Below, one piece after another: positions 1-12,696 of a stretch of DNA of 64,000 nt; within the stretch, counting starts at the first letter, position 1, and each line of letters begins with the position of its first letter. A program made the position numbers and the translations under genes. The stretch is from Pelodera strongyloides (Eukaryota; Nematoda; Chromadorea; Rhabditida; Rhabditidae). Location: assembly GCA_036852015.1 (NCBI GenBank), contig JAANDG010000239.1, positions 62,001 through 126,000 of the forward strand, given 5' to 3'. Below the pieces are notes generated by a model that did no database searches, had not been told where the DNA came from, and was given only the letters and a program-made list of their open reading frames with translations.

Positions 1-2882
1 TCGGCTGCTCAGTAAGGCGATCAATGAGACTCCATTTCAATTCTCCGTAGTCACTAAATGTTGTTTAAAGTGTCATGGCACGTGGTTCAGGTACGACACC
101 TCGGCAGCTCCATATTCGTCGGATTGTGAGCATATTTCTTCTCTAGCAGTTCACTCCCTGGGTTATATTTCAAATAAAATGGTATGGTCAAAGGATTTTT
201 CTCAATTCTTTTCTATACTCGAAGTATAGTGACGAATTTGGAGTGACCCTATGGGGTTTCCTATGCGATTCTCACTTGTGAAAATGGCAAATGCCTGTCC
301 ATTTTCCAGTCGATGTAAATGACAAGGTCCCGCAGCGATTTTGAATCTGATCCGGATCCATTTCAAAATAGTACGGGTTTATTTCAAATAGCACGGGTCT
401 GGGGCACCGCGCTGCAGGACCATGTCAAATGTGCGATTCGCATGGGTTACGGTAGGCAGTTGACATGCATTTACAATGACTTATAATGGACTGGTATTTG
501 AGATTTTTGCATGTGCGCTTCGCAAAGATGGAAACCCCATTACTAAATGTTTCCAAGGTCAAATAAAGTCACATAAAGAATTATATGACTCGTTACGCCA
601 CTAACATGTGTTCGTAGTCGAGGACCAGTTCCAGAAAGTCGGCTAAAGTTTCCACGTCCATATTGGGATCAAGAGTGATTCGACGATCTGCGGATAAGCA
701 TACATTATTATATTAGTTCAGATGGCTCAATCTTTTCCACGGTGCGTTTTTGAAATGCGTCGTGACCGATTTTCAAAAACGACGCACAACTGACGCACGT
801 ACTTATGCACTTATGCTAACTTGCTCAATATGTTATTCTAATTTTTGTTCTTTTAATAATCTGCATAAGAATGCAATTACTTATCAAAATGCTCACCTAT
901 TTAAAGGGACAGGCCCATCAAAATAAACATATATTTACGATTTCATGTTATTTTTTAATAGCAGCGATTATTACAATATATACACACTAATTTTTATCCA
1001 CATTCACCCCGGGGAACTTTTTTACGACGAGCCCAACTTATAAGGGTGCCGTATTTGCATCAATTTAGTCCTATTAATTCTTTTACTTCGCGTATGTTAT
1101 AACACAGTTACAAAATTAAGCATGAGAAAGTTTGCTCAATAAAGAGGTGCCAGAGAAAAACGGACAGAGCAGACAACCAGAGCGGATTAGACAACGAGAG
1201 GAAGGGCTAGGCAACGGTATACATTTGTGGATGCGCTCGTCGGAAAAATTCCCCGGGGTGAATGTCGATAAAATTTGGTTTGCATATACTGTAATAAACA
1301 CTTTTAATAAAAAAATAAGACGAAATCATAAATATAGTTTTACTTTGATGGGCCTGTCCCTTTAACTGTTTTTACGGAGGTATTTTCCCTTATAATTTTC
1401 CTCTTAGTGCAAACTACTATTAGAAAGTTAAACGTACTCATATGTTCTTCGCAGTAGCTGCGCACAAACTCCAGGTTAAACTTGTTGACCATGCGCATCA
1501 GGTCTTTCAGCTCAGCCACTGTAATGGGATATCAATTGACTAAACCGTCACAGGTTGATGTACAGCACAAACAAGTCACCGATACATATTACTCATTTTG
1601 CTTCAGCGCGCTAATAAGCGGTGAAGACCTTGATTCTTCTGTGCCTGATTTTTCACTGGCAAAACTCGGTTTGTGCGCGTCGAAAGAGGGGTTCCCCAGA
1701 TTCTGCACAGTCTTCGCCGGTCTCTCGCCAAGTGCGATCGAGTGCACTGATGATCCTTTGGCGAAAATCGTGGGAAGATTGAGCGAAAGCGCCGCGAACA
1801 TGTTTCTGCATAAATTTCAGATTTTCGTCCCATCGATGCGCGCCACACTTTTTCTGAACTTTCCATTCCAGTGTCTGGCGAAGACTGGACGAACGCTCTT
1901 TTTTTCGAGTTTCGCATTGTTGCGAAAGTTTTCTGTCAGAGTTCCGCGGCTGTGTAGCTCTTTCAGACCGAGACATATACAACAACCCTTCAATGAAACA
2001 AATACATTAGAGAGTTCACAGCACTTACTTGTTGTTTTCATAATATCCTTGAATGGGTTTTTAAGAATATTCAGAAGAAGAGATAGTGAAGTTACGCTTT
2101 CATCCTGTAACAAAATTCTGAATAATACAATGTAATATTTTTTTTGGCACAACCAAAGGTAAAATATGAATGCATCGCTGTTTCTTAAAACGCGAAACGT
2201 CACCTACCGCGGAAAGGAAGGGATTAGCGAAAATGCGCGCTTGTTTTGCGCCAGTGGAGCGCGGTCCCGCAAGCCGGCAACTGGGCATTTGTGAGCTACA
2301 CTACTTATTGTATAGTGCAGTCGCCAAGGAAAAGCACGAACGTGCGCCAATTTTTTTTGAATGTTCACTTTTCTGCCTTACAATGTAGTTGCGCATCTTA
2401 TCACTCAAACGCCATTGAATCCTGTCAAATAAAAGGTTGTAACAGCTCACAGGAAATTGAGCCACCTGCTCCCGTGCTTCCTTGAAGTCTCCAAAGAAAA
2501 GTTTCTCAAAAACTGGCGAGTATGCAGCCAGAGAGTAGGGGTTCACGTAGAATGTATGGCCTAAAATAATATCCAAGCATGACCCGAAATAAATTACAGA
2601 AGATTAGCACACCGGAAAAAATATATCACTTCTTGACAGAAATGACGCTGGTAGAAAAGAAGCTCTACTGTAAAAACCGAGCCCCACGCACCCATAAGAC
2701 TTGCCGAGTTGGCTTAGGCTTAGGCTAAGCTATTACATAATTAAATACGAAATCACACCAAATAGAGCTCTAAACAAACGTATCTACAAAAACATACCGT
2801 CCTCTACTATGATTTTGAAGGTCTGAAGGTTGGTTCTGGTTCTGTATAACTCAGGCACCTCTGGTGAAGGATCCGCAGACAT
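1..2882 (-). CDS. Gene A: BTB/POZ protein, 5' six exons (3' part beyond left edge)
   Basis: Partial member of the BTB cluster. Exons on the minus strand: 2798-2882 (ATG, MSADPSPEVPELYR start), 2451-2560, 2029-2104, 1438-1518, 606-687 and 1-53, continuing out of the window. All have GT donors and AG acceptors, and phases 1,0,1,1,2 match the complete copies. Exon 2 encodes the BTB core HTFYVNPYSLAAYSPVFEKL; exon 3 DESVTSLSLLLN; exon 4 the MAELKDLMRMVNKF helix; exon 5 DPNMDVETLADFLELVL; exon 6 DYGELKWSLIDRL. BTB proteins are usually dimerising adaptors, often for Cullin-3 ligases; that role is inferred. No frame break is visible. Exons 7-8, which should carry the Cys/His cluster, are off the edge. 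A TTAA MITE sits in intron 4 and a TTAGGC run in intron 1. Confidence 0.8.
901..1365. mobile_element. TTAA-flanked MITE, family 1 (TTAAAGGGACAGGCCC ends)
   Basis: Inverted termini TTAAAGGGACAGGCCCATCA and its complement bound a 465-bp AT-rich element without coding capacity. It lies in intron 4 of gene A. Other copies: 29736-30155, 33436-33832, 41510-41936 (left end lost), 57752-58215 and a short derivative at 53517-53632. Confidence 0.85.
2711..2730. repeat. Interstitial TTAGGC telomere-like repeat
   Basis: GGCTTAGGCTTAGGCT in intron 1 of gene A matches the nematode telomere unit TTAGGC. Similar runs occur in introns of genes C and D, all in the same orientation. Confidence 0.6.
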
Positions 2883-3184
2883 TTCTAAATTATAATTCCA
2901 CATTTTGAATTATGGTTGTGGGTACAAACTAAAAATCAAGCGAGAAAACAAGAGCACTATAATTAAAGCGGTATAACGTCCGCAGAGAAAGAATGCTAAT
3001 GGACGGTTACAAAACGGTTACAAAACGTAAAAGCATATTTTCAGCCTTTCTGACTACGGTACCGTGCCTTGGAGTAACTCGGCGAGTTTTAGGTTCAAAG
3101 AAATGCGGGTTCACAGTAATTCCGGACAGTCTCTTCTCTCTTCTAGTAAATTGAGGACAACTTTTCTCTCGTGGGCCTGTCACT

Positions 3185-3366
3185 TTAAAGCGAAATACTA
3201 GCCGGTTTTTGAAACGCATCCTATGCAACTGAGTTCACACGTTGTGCCATTTTACTTGAATTCAGCTCGATTTTCTGTTCTAATTTATGTAAATTTGCAT
3301 AAGCTGCATAAGAGTGCTGGCTGGTTGCTCGATGTGTTTCAAAAACCGGCTGGTATGTAGGTTTAA
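3185..3366. mobile_element. TTAA-flanked MITE, family 2 (TTAAAGCGAAATACCGGCCGG ends)
   Basis: Inverted termini read TTAAAGCGAAATACTAGCCGG and CCGGCTGGTATGTAGGTTTAA, with internal GTTTTTGAAACGCATC and its complement. About 180 bp, upstream of gene A. The same family recurs at 29225, 41933, 43516, 47521, 49446 and 54636. Confidence 0.8.
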
Positions 3367-3614
3367 ACGCATGGGCAGATCTCACTATATGCTGGTCTTC
3401 AATTAGTATACATACAATATATGATAACACATTTGTCTAAACTACGTTTCAAAAAAACGATTGTTATGTCGCCTTCAAAATACATATGTGCTTGAATAGA
3501 AGTGTGAAATGTGTGTATATGCAACGTGAATACAAATAATACAAGGGACGGGACGCTATGGCAGCATTGAGAGGAGTTTGTGCAATGGTACATATTACTG
3601 CGGCGGGTTCATCA

Positions 3615-3700
3615 GTATAAGTATAGCAATCAATGACACACAGATATTCCCAGAGGCACAAACGTGGGAGTATGCTCCCGGCCTTCTGGAGGTGAGACAA
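3615..3700 (-). promoter_or_regulatory. Upstream block conserved in front of A, B, C and D (copy A)
   Basis: About 0.75 kb before the gene A start codon lies a diverged copy of a block also present upstream of B, C and D. The shared core on the gene strand reads roughly GTGCCTACGGCCAT then GGTGTCATTGATTGCCTA. It may be promoter or 5' UTR, or simply sequence carried along by duplication. Confidence 0.4.
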
Positions 3701-3910
3701 ATGTAGAGGTCAAAAGAAACAGTGAGGGTAGAGGAGATTCTCTACCACATGAAGGGACAAAGAAGGTACAAGCACAATTGTAACACATTGTGCGCAATCC
3801 TAACTAATAATATTCAGTGCAATACGCTGAACACTGATATTGATATGCCGCGGCACGGAGTAACCCGTATGACCTGTTAATTATACACTACACATCTTTG
3901 CATCACATAA

Positions 3911-4175
3911 GGGGCCTGGTGGTCCAGTGGCAGCGCGTTCGTCTCTAACGTAACCCGAGTTCGATTCCGGCCCGTGGCACCTTTGAAACTACCACCAGGC
4001 GAGGGAACCATGGGCGATCCCTCCTGGCCCTAGCCCGAAGACGTCGAGCTGTTTGCGTCGCCTACTGCTCAGGACCTCTGTGGAACATGTCATAAGCAAA
4101 CATTGAATCTGTATTTTCAGTCTTGAATAAAGGTGCAGGCTCTTGAAGCGTAAAAGAATTTAAAAAAAAAAAAAT
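3911..4175 (+). mobile_element. tRNA-derived SINE with oligo(A) tail
   Basis: The 5' end has tRNA-like internal promoter boxes: GGTCCAGTGGCAGCG (A box) and GAGTTCGATTCCG (B box). A non-tRNA body of about 180 bp follows, and an A-rich 3' end at 4160-4174. This is the standard layout of a tRNA SINE. Confidence 0.65.
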
Positions 4176-5183
4176 TTTTTGCATGGGTAGGAAATTTGAA
4201 ATTCAAAACGTACATACGAGTGTACGCGCAAGACTCTGCCAATATTGTGATAAATATAATTTGAATAATACGGACTCCGGTGAACCATATTCTGTGCGTC
4301 AGAAAGCCCTAATTGCGCTGCTATGGCACATCCCTGGCGCACTTCTTTCTAAAATTGCGCATGTTTTGTAATAACGCTATCACGCAGACGTGGACCCGCC
4401 TAGTGACAAATAACAGATAATCCTACAATAAGTTAGGAAGAGTTTGAACTTTTGGATGTTCGCAACGAACTTAGAATATATCTAAACCGTCTAAACGTTA
4501 TAAAACGGGAGACGGAGTACAGTCTTGAGCAAGCAAAATCGAATGCATGACTTTTACAATATACGTCGCAAACGTTTCACATAAATGTGCTCATTGTTCC
4601 TGCATTTTGAACGTTGCAGCATTGAAAAGTAGCCTTAGGCGGCATAGCCGTCTGCCGGTCTGCCATGATATATGTAAGCAGCTCCTGGTTGCAGCCAAAA
4701 ACAAATACGCCACAGCGTTGCAGATAACTAACAAATTGTTGCAGATGACGACAAATTCATGGGGCTGAATTGAGCATTTATTTTAGTAAAACACTGTAAA
4801 ACACGGGCAAAGCACTTCCGAAAATGAGAAAAGCATCGGAAAATCAGTCATTAAAAATACAAAATTACACAAAGAATTAGGCGAAAAATCGGTAAACACG
4901 CCATGGCCTATTTTACGGCCAACTTAATTGTTGCTTATTGTTTGAGTTGGTGATGATTATTTTATTGACATCAAAAAATGAGACTGTATCCGAATCGAAT
5001 GGGTAGAGCGTTTTACAACCAACTATTAAATATTGAGTGATGCCCGAAATAAATAAATCAAAACAAGTTTAACATATATTGGAATGTGGAACGTGGAGTA
5101 TATTGGATAGCATTGGTATAAGAGGACGGCAAAACGTAAATAATACAATAAAGTCCAAATTTACAAAATAAAAAAGTCTAGCT
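4176..5183. other. Intergenic, no gene seen
   Basis: Sequence between the SINE and the 3' end of gene B. Only short unconvincing ORFs are present, with no BTB exon and no recognisable repeat family. Confidence 0.5.
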
Positions 5184-5352
5184 ACAAAGCGAAATGCTAG
5201 CCTCTTTGGAGAATTTGCATATGATAAGCAAATCCTATGTATCCTATGCTAATTTTGTACAATTGCCGTGGACGATCGTACAAAATTAGCATAGCATACA
5301 TAGGATTTGCTTATCATATGCAACTTTTCCAAAGGGGCTAGTATTTCGCATT
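5184..5352. repeat. Near-perfect palindrome 3' of gene B
   Basis: The arms, AATTTGCATATGATAAGCAAA and complement, continue through ATCCTATG and GCTAATTTTGTAC to a short centre near 5265. The outer ends, AAGCGAAATGCTAGCC and GGCTAGTATTTCGC, resemble MITE family 2 termini. The inverted repeat would fold into a long hairpin just downstream of the gene B stop codon. Confidence 0.75.
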
Positions 5353-5392
5353 AAATACAAGTGCATACTGAAAAGTTATAACAACGATTCAA

Positions 5393-8300
5393 TCATGAAA
5401 ACAGTAACGCACCAATGCAAACAGACTTGAACAAATTACGATCAATTTTGTATTTATTGAGTTTTCCGGGACACCGCATAAGGGATGTAGGGTTGTGAGT
5501 GTCACAGAAATACATACTGCATTTTGAACAGGTGATCCATGAATGCTGAAATTTAAACTTGAAATAGGATTGAACTTTAGGTTTAATTTGCCCCCTTCAA
5601 AAATCTTTCTACAGCCGATGTGCGATACCCGGACCGGACCCGGGTACCACTCGATTCTTCAGTATAATAATATTTATTGTATACAATAATTAATTGCTAA
5701 TAAAAATCCATTTCAAAATCGGCTGTTGTACCGCTTTAAAAAAAAGACATTTTACATTGTCACAATTATTGCACTTCCTTCGGATGTCGCAATGGACTAG
5801 AGTATGAAGATTAGCGTTGATGGCCTCACAGTTTTTAATAGACATCTTGAGAATCGCGTCGCTCAGCTTCGAGTCTTTTACCTGAGGCCGTATTCACCAC
5901 TCACGGGGAATTTTTCCCCAGGGACAAATAATCCCTGGGGACAAAATCCCTGAGGGATTTTATCCCTACAGGGAAAAATTCCCTGTTCCCCGAACTGCAA
6001 ACCGATTCACACTCATTTGGGGAGATAGGGATTTTTTCCCTACAGGGATTAATAAACTGTGCGGATTAGTGCACGTCTCCATCTGAGAAAACTCCATTTT
6101 CGTATTTTTGATTGAATTTTAAATTTTCAGTGAATTTCATTTTATTCTTGGTGAGCTAAGAAATGAGTGAGTGACACGTCCATTTTGTCATTTTCGAAAA
6201 TAGGGAGGGGAAGGGGGCGCTGGCGGTGAATCTTTGAAAAGGTGTTTGGAGCGCGTTGCGTTCTATTTTTTTTTACGTACTTTGTACTTGTGAGTTGTAA
6301 TCTCGTTTTCAGCGAATATAATATAAGACTTTTTTGCAGTTATAATTTAATTTTAGAAAACCATTTACAACCAATAAAAGAAAAAATATTGAGTATCTAA
6401 TAGTGTATGAGGCGTAGCCGCAAAGCCTGCTCAGGTTAAACTTCCTGATCAAATTTTGAACAGACTAGCTGGACGATGGTTAACCTTTTATTCAAGATAA
6501 GGCAATAAGGCTTAGTAATGGCTCGATCCTCGATGATCGGCCTGAAGAAACTCGGACCTCCGAGTGGTTGCTCCTCAGCGAGCGGTAGACAATCCCGGAC
6601 TTCCGGGAGAAGAATGATAGCAGCCGGACTTCCGGCAGAAGATACAGTCGATCCAAAAGAAGATGGAGAAGGATCCCCTGATCTAGAATCAGGGATATTT
6701 ATTCGTATACAAACACATGCAAATCAGTTCTGTGATTCCTTATTTAGACGGTTCATCTGTAAATAACATGTCTTACATAACTCCTCTATCGTAATACGTT
6801 TCTAGGTCACGAAAGTCGTGACAAATTTGGTTAATTTTTGACAGTAAAAATTGAAGCCCTTTTTGTCTATAATTTGCACTATATTTATTCTTATAAATTA
6901 AAAACCTTTTAATGGGGCAAATTCCCGTAATTAAACATTAGAAAAATCAAATAAAAACCGTACACATTAGAAAAAGTGCCCAGGGAATCATTAGACCCCG
7001 AGCCAAAGGTGGGGACAGATTCCCTACTCCCTGACAGCATTTGGGGAAATGGGGAAAAATGGTGAATCACTAATTTGTCGGGGAATCGCTCCCCAGGGAT
7101 TAATTTTTTGAAAATTGTCCCCAGGGAGCGATTCCCTGCAGGGAAACGGAATGGTGAATACGGCCTCAGGAGACAATATAGACATAAGACACGGGTGAAG
7201 AAATTTGGTGGACAATCACCGGGTTTCCGTTAGCCAACCCATTTGCTGACCACTTCGTGATCAGGTGGTATACAGGCTTTTTCGGAAACCGTCGTGAACT
7301 GGTCACCAAATGGTCACGAACCAGTGACGAACCATTAACCAGATGGCCTTTTCCGGTAAAAAAAAACATTTGGTAAGGGGGCCCAACGAGGCCCACGAGA
7401 AAAAAGCTTACCTTATTTTACTTGAATATAATGTCCGGAATTTCAGAAATATTACTATGAAACCCGCATTTGTTCGCGCCTAGAACTCGCAGACATATTC
7501 TTCAGCAAAAAAGTTTGGCTAGATACCGTACTAATAAGAAAGGCTAAAATATGTTTTGCGCTTTACGTCCGTCGATTAACATTATGTTTCGACATAGTAA
7601 TTCTTTAACGAATGAAGGACATTCCTACCATTATAAGAAAGTGTTTCCAACAGTTTAATATAAAAAAGAGCAAAATTGCTTCTGGCTACGGTACCTGGCC
7701 GAACTGTTCGCCGGGAAATAATTCTACGAGTTCTACATGTAAAGAAATGCGGCGTCCACTGTTCCCTTTAAAGGGTGAGGTCCACCTCAGAAAATCAAAA
7801 AGTTATTATTTTCATTGGATTCGCCGTATCTTCATCTACCAGAATAACTAAAACACTTTCGGCAGAAGATTATTTCCAACGAAATATTGAGCAAAACATG
7901 GTCCTCTCTGAGTACCGCAGAATACGGCAGTCTGGTACCTTTTTTACGTTTTGGCTGTGAAGAAATTTTTTTGAAAAATTTCGAAAAAATTTTCAACAAA
8001 AAAATAAGCTCCAAATAACTACGGAAACATACAAAATGACGAAGACGGGATTAAATATGGTTTGTTTAGCTAGGCAAATAAAATAAAACGCATGATTTAA
8101 AAAAGCAACAAACGCACAGTCAAAATCCCTCCCTTTTTTAGTTCCCAAACAACGGTGGCGAGAGCGCGGTTTATCATGCACCCCACCCTGCAACGCCTAT
8201 CGTAATAATGATTCTGGAGGGCCATTTGTTGCTCCATATTTCGTTGGAAATAATATTGCGCCAAATTTGTTTTAGTTATTCTGGTAGATACAGACACGGG

Positions 8301-9616
8301 GAATCTAATAAAAAATAATAACTTTTTTGTTTTCTGAGGTGGACCTCACCCTTTAAGTGGGTTGTGAAACTTTAGGGGCGGCTACATAGCGTATATGAGG
8401 CGAATGGAATATATATAATTCACACTGCCATTACTTATTTATTTGCTTATAATAAAGGGCTTACTTAGCACATATTTTACCGACCCGGTTGTTATACTTC
8501 TTTAAAATAAACTTAGCACCCACCTTTTCCCACAACTTTATCTCCAACAGTTTTGCTATCGGCTGCTCAGTAAGGCGATCAACGAGACTCCACTTCACCT
8601 TTTCGTAAGCGCTAAATGTGTTTTAATGTCGGTTGGAGTTGGGACGTGGGAGTACATAGGGAATGGGTGAACCCACTAAACAGTACACTGGTTTTTTTCC
8701 GTGGATGTGCTTATTTGATGTCCAGGTCATGACCAACTCGTGACAAATGGACACCCGGTGGTTCTTTTCGGTGAAAACCATTTGGTCTTGGTGATAAGCC
8801 AGTGGTTTCGGCAATTATTTCGTTTTCCTGTGTAATGGTAAGGAAGACAATGCCATAAGTTTGCGTACAGGTAACGAAATAATTGGTGTAACTACAGAAA
8901 AAAAGGTTGGCACGTCACCAAATGGTTTGTTTGCCGAAATTTTCCAGGTTCTTAAAGGGAGAGGCTCATGTGAAAAAAGTTCTCCTCAATTTAATTGCAC
9001 AGAATGTCCGGAATCTCAGAAAGATTTCTGTGCGAAAACCTCTTTGCATCTACAACTCGCAGATATTTTCTATGCTAAACAGTTTGAAGTTGAACTTGGT
9101 ATGGCCTATTGGAGAAGACACCCTCCATACATCCCCCGTGCATCCGTACATCTTTGTACACCCCCGTACATCCCGTCGGGAGGCCGTACATCTTCGTGCA
9201 CCCCCGTACATCCCCGTACATCCCGTCGCAACACTGTACACCCTCATACATCCCATAGCAATACGGCACACCCTCATACATCCCGTGAGATATACGTACA
9301 CCCTCATACATCCCGTGGGGTATACGTACATCCGCGTACATCACTTTACACATTTTTTTGAACACCATGATTTTAAGGATGCATTTTGCACTAGAAAATG
9401 TGCAAAATATAGTGAATGGTGTGACTTAATATCGAATGAAAATTGTGAAAAAAAACATTAACTGTTTCACTGAGAATACCCTATGCTCCAATTTTATCAA
9501 TGTTCCAATAAAAAAACCATGTTCTTTTTCATAATCATAGACGATGAAGTTTCCTTCGCTCATCACTTCTCAGCCCCGTTTCCATCTAAGACCCGTTTGT
9601 TTTCTGCATCTTCAAT

Positions 9617-9665
<49 letters not shown>

Positions 9666-12626
9666 TCAGATATACAGAGAAACTATCACCGCCAAGTATC
9701 ATAGCCTGTACAGGTAAGGATACGGAGAAAATGACACCCTGGACCAATGCCAAATGGAGCACACATACGACATTTTCAAACGAAACATAAGAGCAAATAC
9801 CTTGTTTTGAGTTTTTTGCCTAATATTAGTTTGAATAAAAACTAAAACAATGAAAAACATCAAAATTGCAGTAAATGACCACGTCCGACGAAACACTAAC
9901 TCAAAGTTACCAATTTCTATGTAAAACCCAAATTTTGTGCCCTAGCCTGCTTTTTTTTGGTCTCATGGTCAAGGCACTATGGTGATTTCAAAACACGCAC
10001 GAAAAGAACAACAGACATTGGCGAGAGGTCGGGCGCGTAGAGTGTTAAACGTGTAGAGGGCGTGAAATGGAGGTACAATACTGCTTTAACCTGAGCGCGC
10101 TGCGTAATAAGATCCTCCATGGAAATGAGCCTATTATGGGTAAGTAAGGCATGGCAAAAGGTATTAGAATATATGTTCCGAAATCTCTATGGACTTCTGG
10201 AATTCAGAATATGAGCCCCGAAGTTATAGCGTTGTGGCCATTTTGTTGCAATTGGCGCCTTTTCTTGACAATTAAATCATCAGTATTGTGGTGTAGTGGA
10301 TAGCTCTCCAGCTTGTGGTTATTGCGGTCAGGGTTCTATTCCCTTCGGGAACTTTTTTTGCAGTTTTATTTTTTTTTAAACTTATTATATTTCTATAGGG
10401 AAATTGTGTCCAACATGATTATTTTCGTTCAAAATCATTCAAAAGGGGCTGTCTTCACTGTCTGCATCTTCGTGCCAAATAATCATCTTTCTTTTTTTTT
10501 GCCCAGTTTCCATCAATGGCCTTGTCAATCGCATACAAACATTTGGAAAAATAGATGAATATGAAATTTACTTTAACCGAACAGTGAGAAACAACATTTG
10601 GTACGAACACTAGCAGCGATGGAACTCATCGATAACTGTGGCAAACAGAATTCATCATGAGATAGATGAGACGACCGATAGCCATTGTGATAGTGCCATG
10701 AGCAATGTTCACTTTAGAGACACCAGCAACTTTGTTCAGTTAAACATATATGTGTCTATGATTTAGTGGATGTTTCTCACTGTTCGGTTAAAGTAAATTT
10801 CATATTCATCTATCTTTCTAAATGTTTGTATGCGATTGACAAGGCCATTGATGGAAACTGGGCAAAAAAAAAGAAAGATGATTATTTGGCACGAAGATGC
10901 AGACAGTGAAGACAGCCCCTTTTGAATGATTTTGAACGAAAATAATCATGTTGGACACAATTTCCCTATAGAAATATAATAAGTTTAAAAAAATAAAACT
11001 GCAAAAAAAAGTTCCCGAATGGAATAGAACCCTGGCCGCAATAACCTCAAGCTGGAGAGCTATCCACTACACCACAATACCGATGATTTAATTGTCAAGA
11101 AAAGGCGCCAATTGCAACAAAATGGCCACAACGCTATAACTTCGGGGCTCATATTCTGAATTCCAGAAGTCCATAGAGATTTCGGAACATATATTCTAAT
11201 ACCTTTTGCCATGCTTTATTTACCCATAATAGGCTAATTTCCATGGAGGATCTTATTACGCAGCGCGCTGCTTGTAAGTACCTTTTTGACAAGAGTAAAT
11301 GTTGGTGAAACTGGAAGTACCGCGCACTTTTGTCTGAAGTACCCTTTTTGACAGAAGTAGTAAATGTTGGTGAAAATGGCCTACATTGGGAAAGAACTAA
11401 CATATGTTCGTTGTCGACGACCATTCCCAGCAAGTCGGTTAAAGTTCCCACATCCATATTGGGATCAATAACGAGGCGATAACCTGCGGATACACACATA
11501 ATTAAAGTGATACGGTCACCTCGAATTGCACCTTTTTTCATAATTTATATTGATAGTATGACGGTCAAAATGCGAAAATTGCAGTAAATTTCCTTTGCTC
11601 CTCGAGCCAGGAGCAAGCTTAAAAGCTAAGCTACCTCGACTTTATCGGCTTTATAAAACAACCGGCATACCGTAGCCCTATTTCTGCACCTCGGCACCTC
11701 TAGCCCTATCACGCTATTTCGCACTTGTGTAACACAGTTTGGCGTACCGTTTGACTGCGGCTACGGTATGCCAGTTGTTTTATAAAGTCGAGGTAGCTTA
11801 GCTTTTGAGCTTGCTCCTGGCTCGAAGAGCAAAGGAAATTTCCTGCGATTTTCGTATTTTGACCGTCGTAGGCCGTACTATCAATAGAAATTATGAAGAA
11901 GGTGCAATACGAGGTAAATCTATCCCTGTAAAAGGACGAGGTCACCGTTTTGTCCCGTACGTATAATTTGCGTTTTTACTATCTGTATAATAAGGCATAG
12001 TGTTGGAAAAAAATCAGACAAAAAAGCAGATTACAGCAACAAATTCACCAATTAAAAAAGTTATGCTCGGACCAAGCACCCACAGTTAGTCACAAAAAAA
12101 AAACCAAAAGTTGTAGAGTTTTCTACATATAATATAGTAGTGTGCTTCCTCTTATTTTAAACAATTTTTAGAAGGTGTCAACTTACTAATATTATAATAG
12201 AAAGATAAGCGCACAATTGCCACGTTGAACTTGGTGGTCATGCGCATCAGGTCCTTCAGCTCAGCCACTGTAATAGGATATCAATAGACAAAATCTTCAG
12301 GTCCAGTATATTCATGGGAAATGGGTGAACCCATTTGGTGACGTTTCATTGGCCTTTCTTCGTGAACAAGTCCATTTGGTGACATGTGGGCACCAAGATT
12401 CATTTCTTCGAAAATGTTCATCTACTGGCACCAAATGGTCACCAATTGGGTTGGTTTCGGTGAAAACCGTATGATGCAGCTAGTCTAGTGATTTTCTGTG
12501 TTTTCGGCAATTACTTCGATCTCCTGTGATGGAATTCCAGAAAACGTCGCTCCTCCAAATAAGGTGTTATTTGTATTATGCTTAAACACACACACGCGCA
12601 CACACACAACAACACAAACACACACA

Positions 12627-12696
<70 letters not shown>

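Noticed and set aside
1482..2135. 217-codon plus-strand ORF over gene A
   Set aside because: It overlaps gene A exons 3 and 4 on the opposite strand and intron 3; no family features, and the minus-strand exons explain the conservation.
6518..6766. 82-codon ORF as a transposase remnant of the TIR element
   Set aside because: Too short, low complexity and without a DDE motif or family resemblance.
9050..9461. ORFs of 93-184 codons rich in His/Thr/Pro or Met/Tyr/Gly
   Set aside because: They follow the roughly 30-bp minisatellite in every frame, a repeat artefact.
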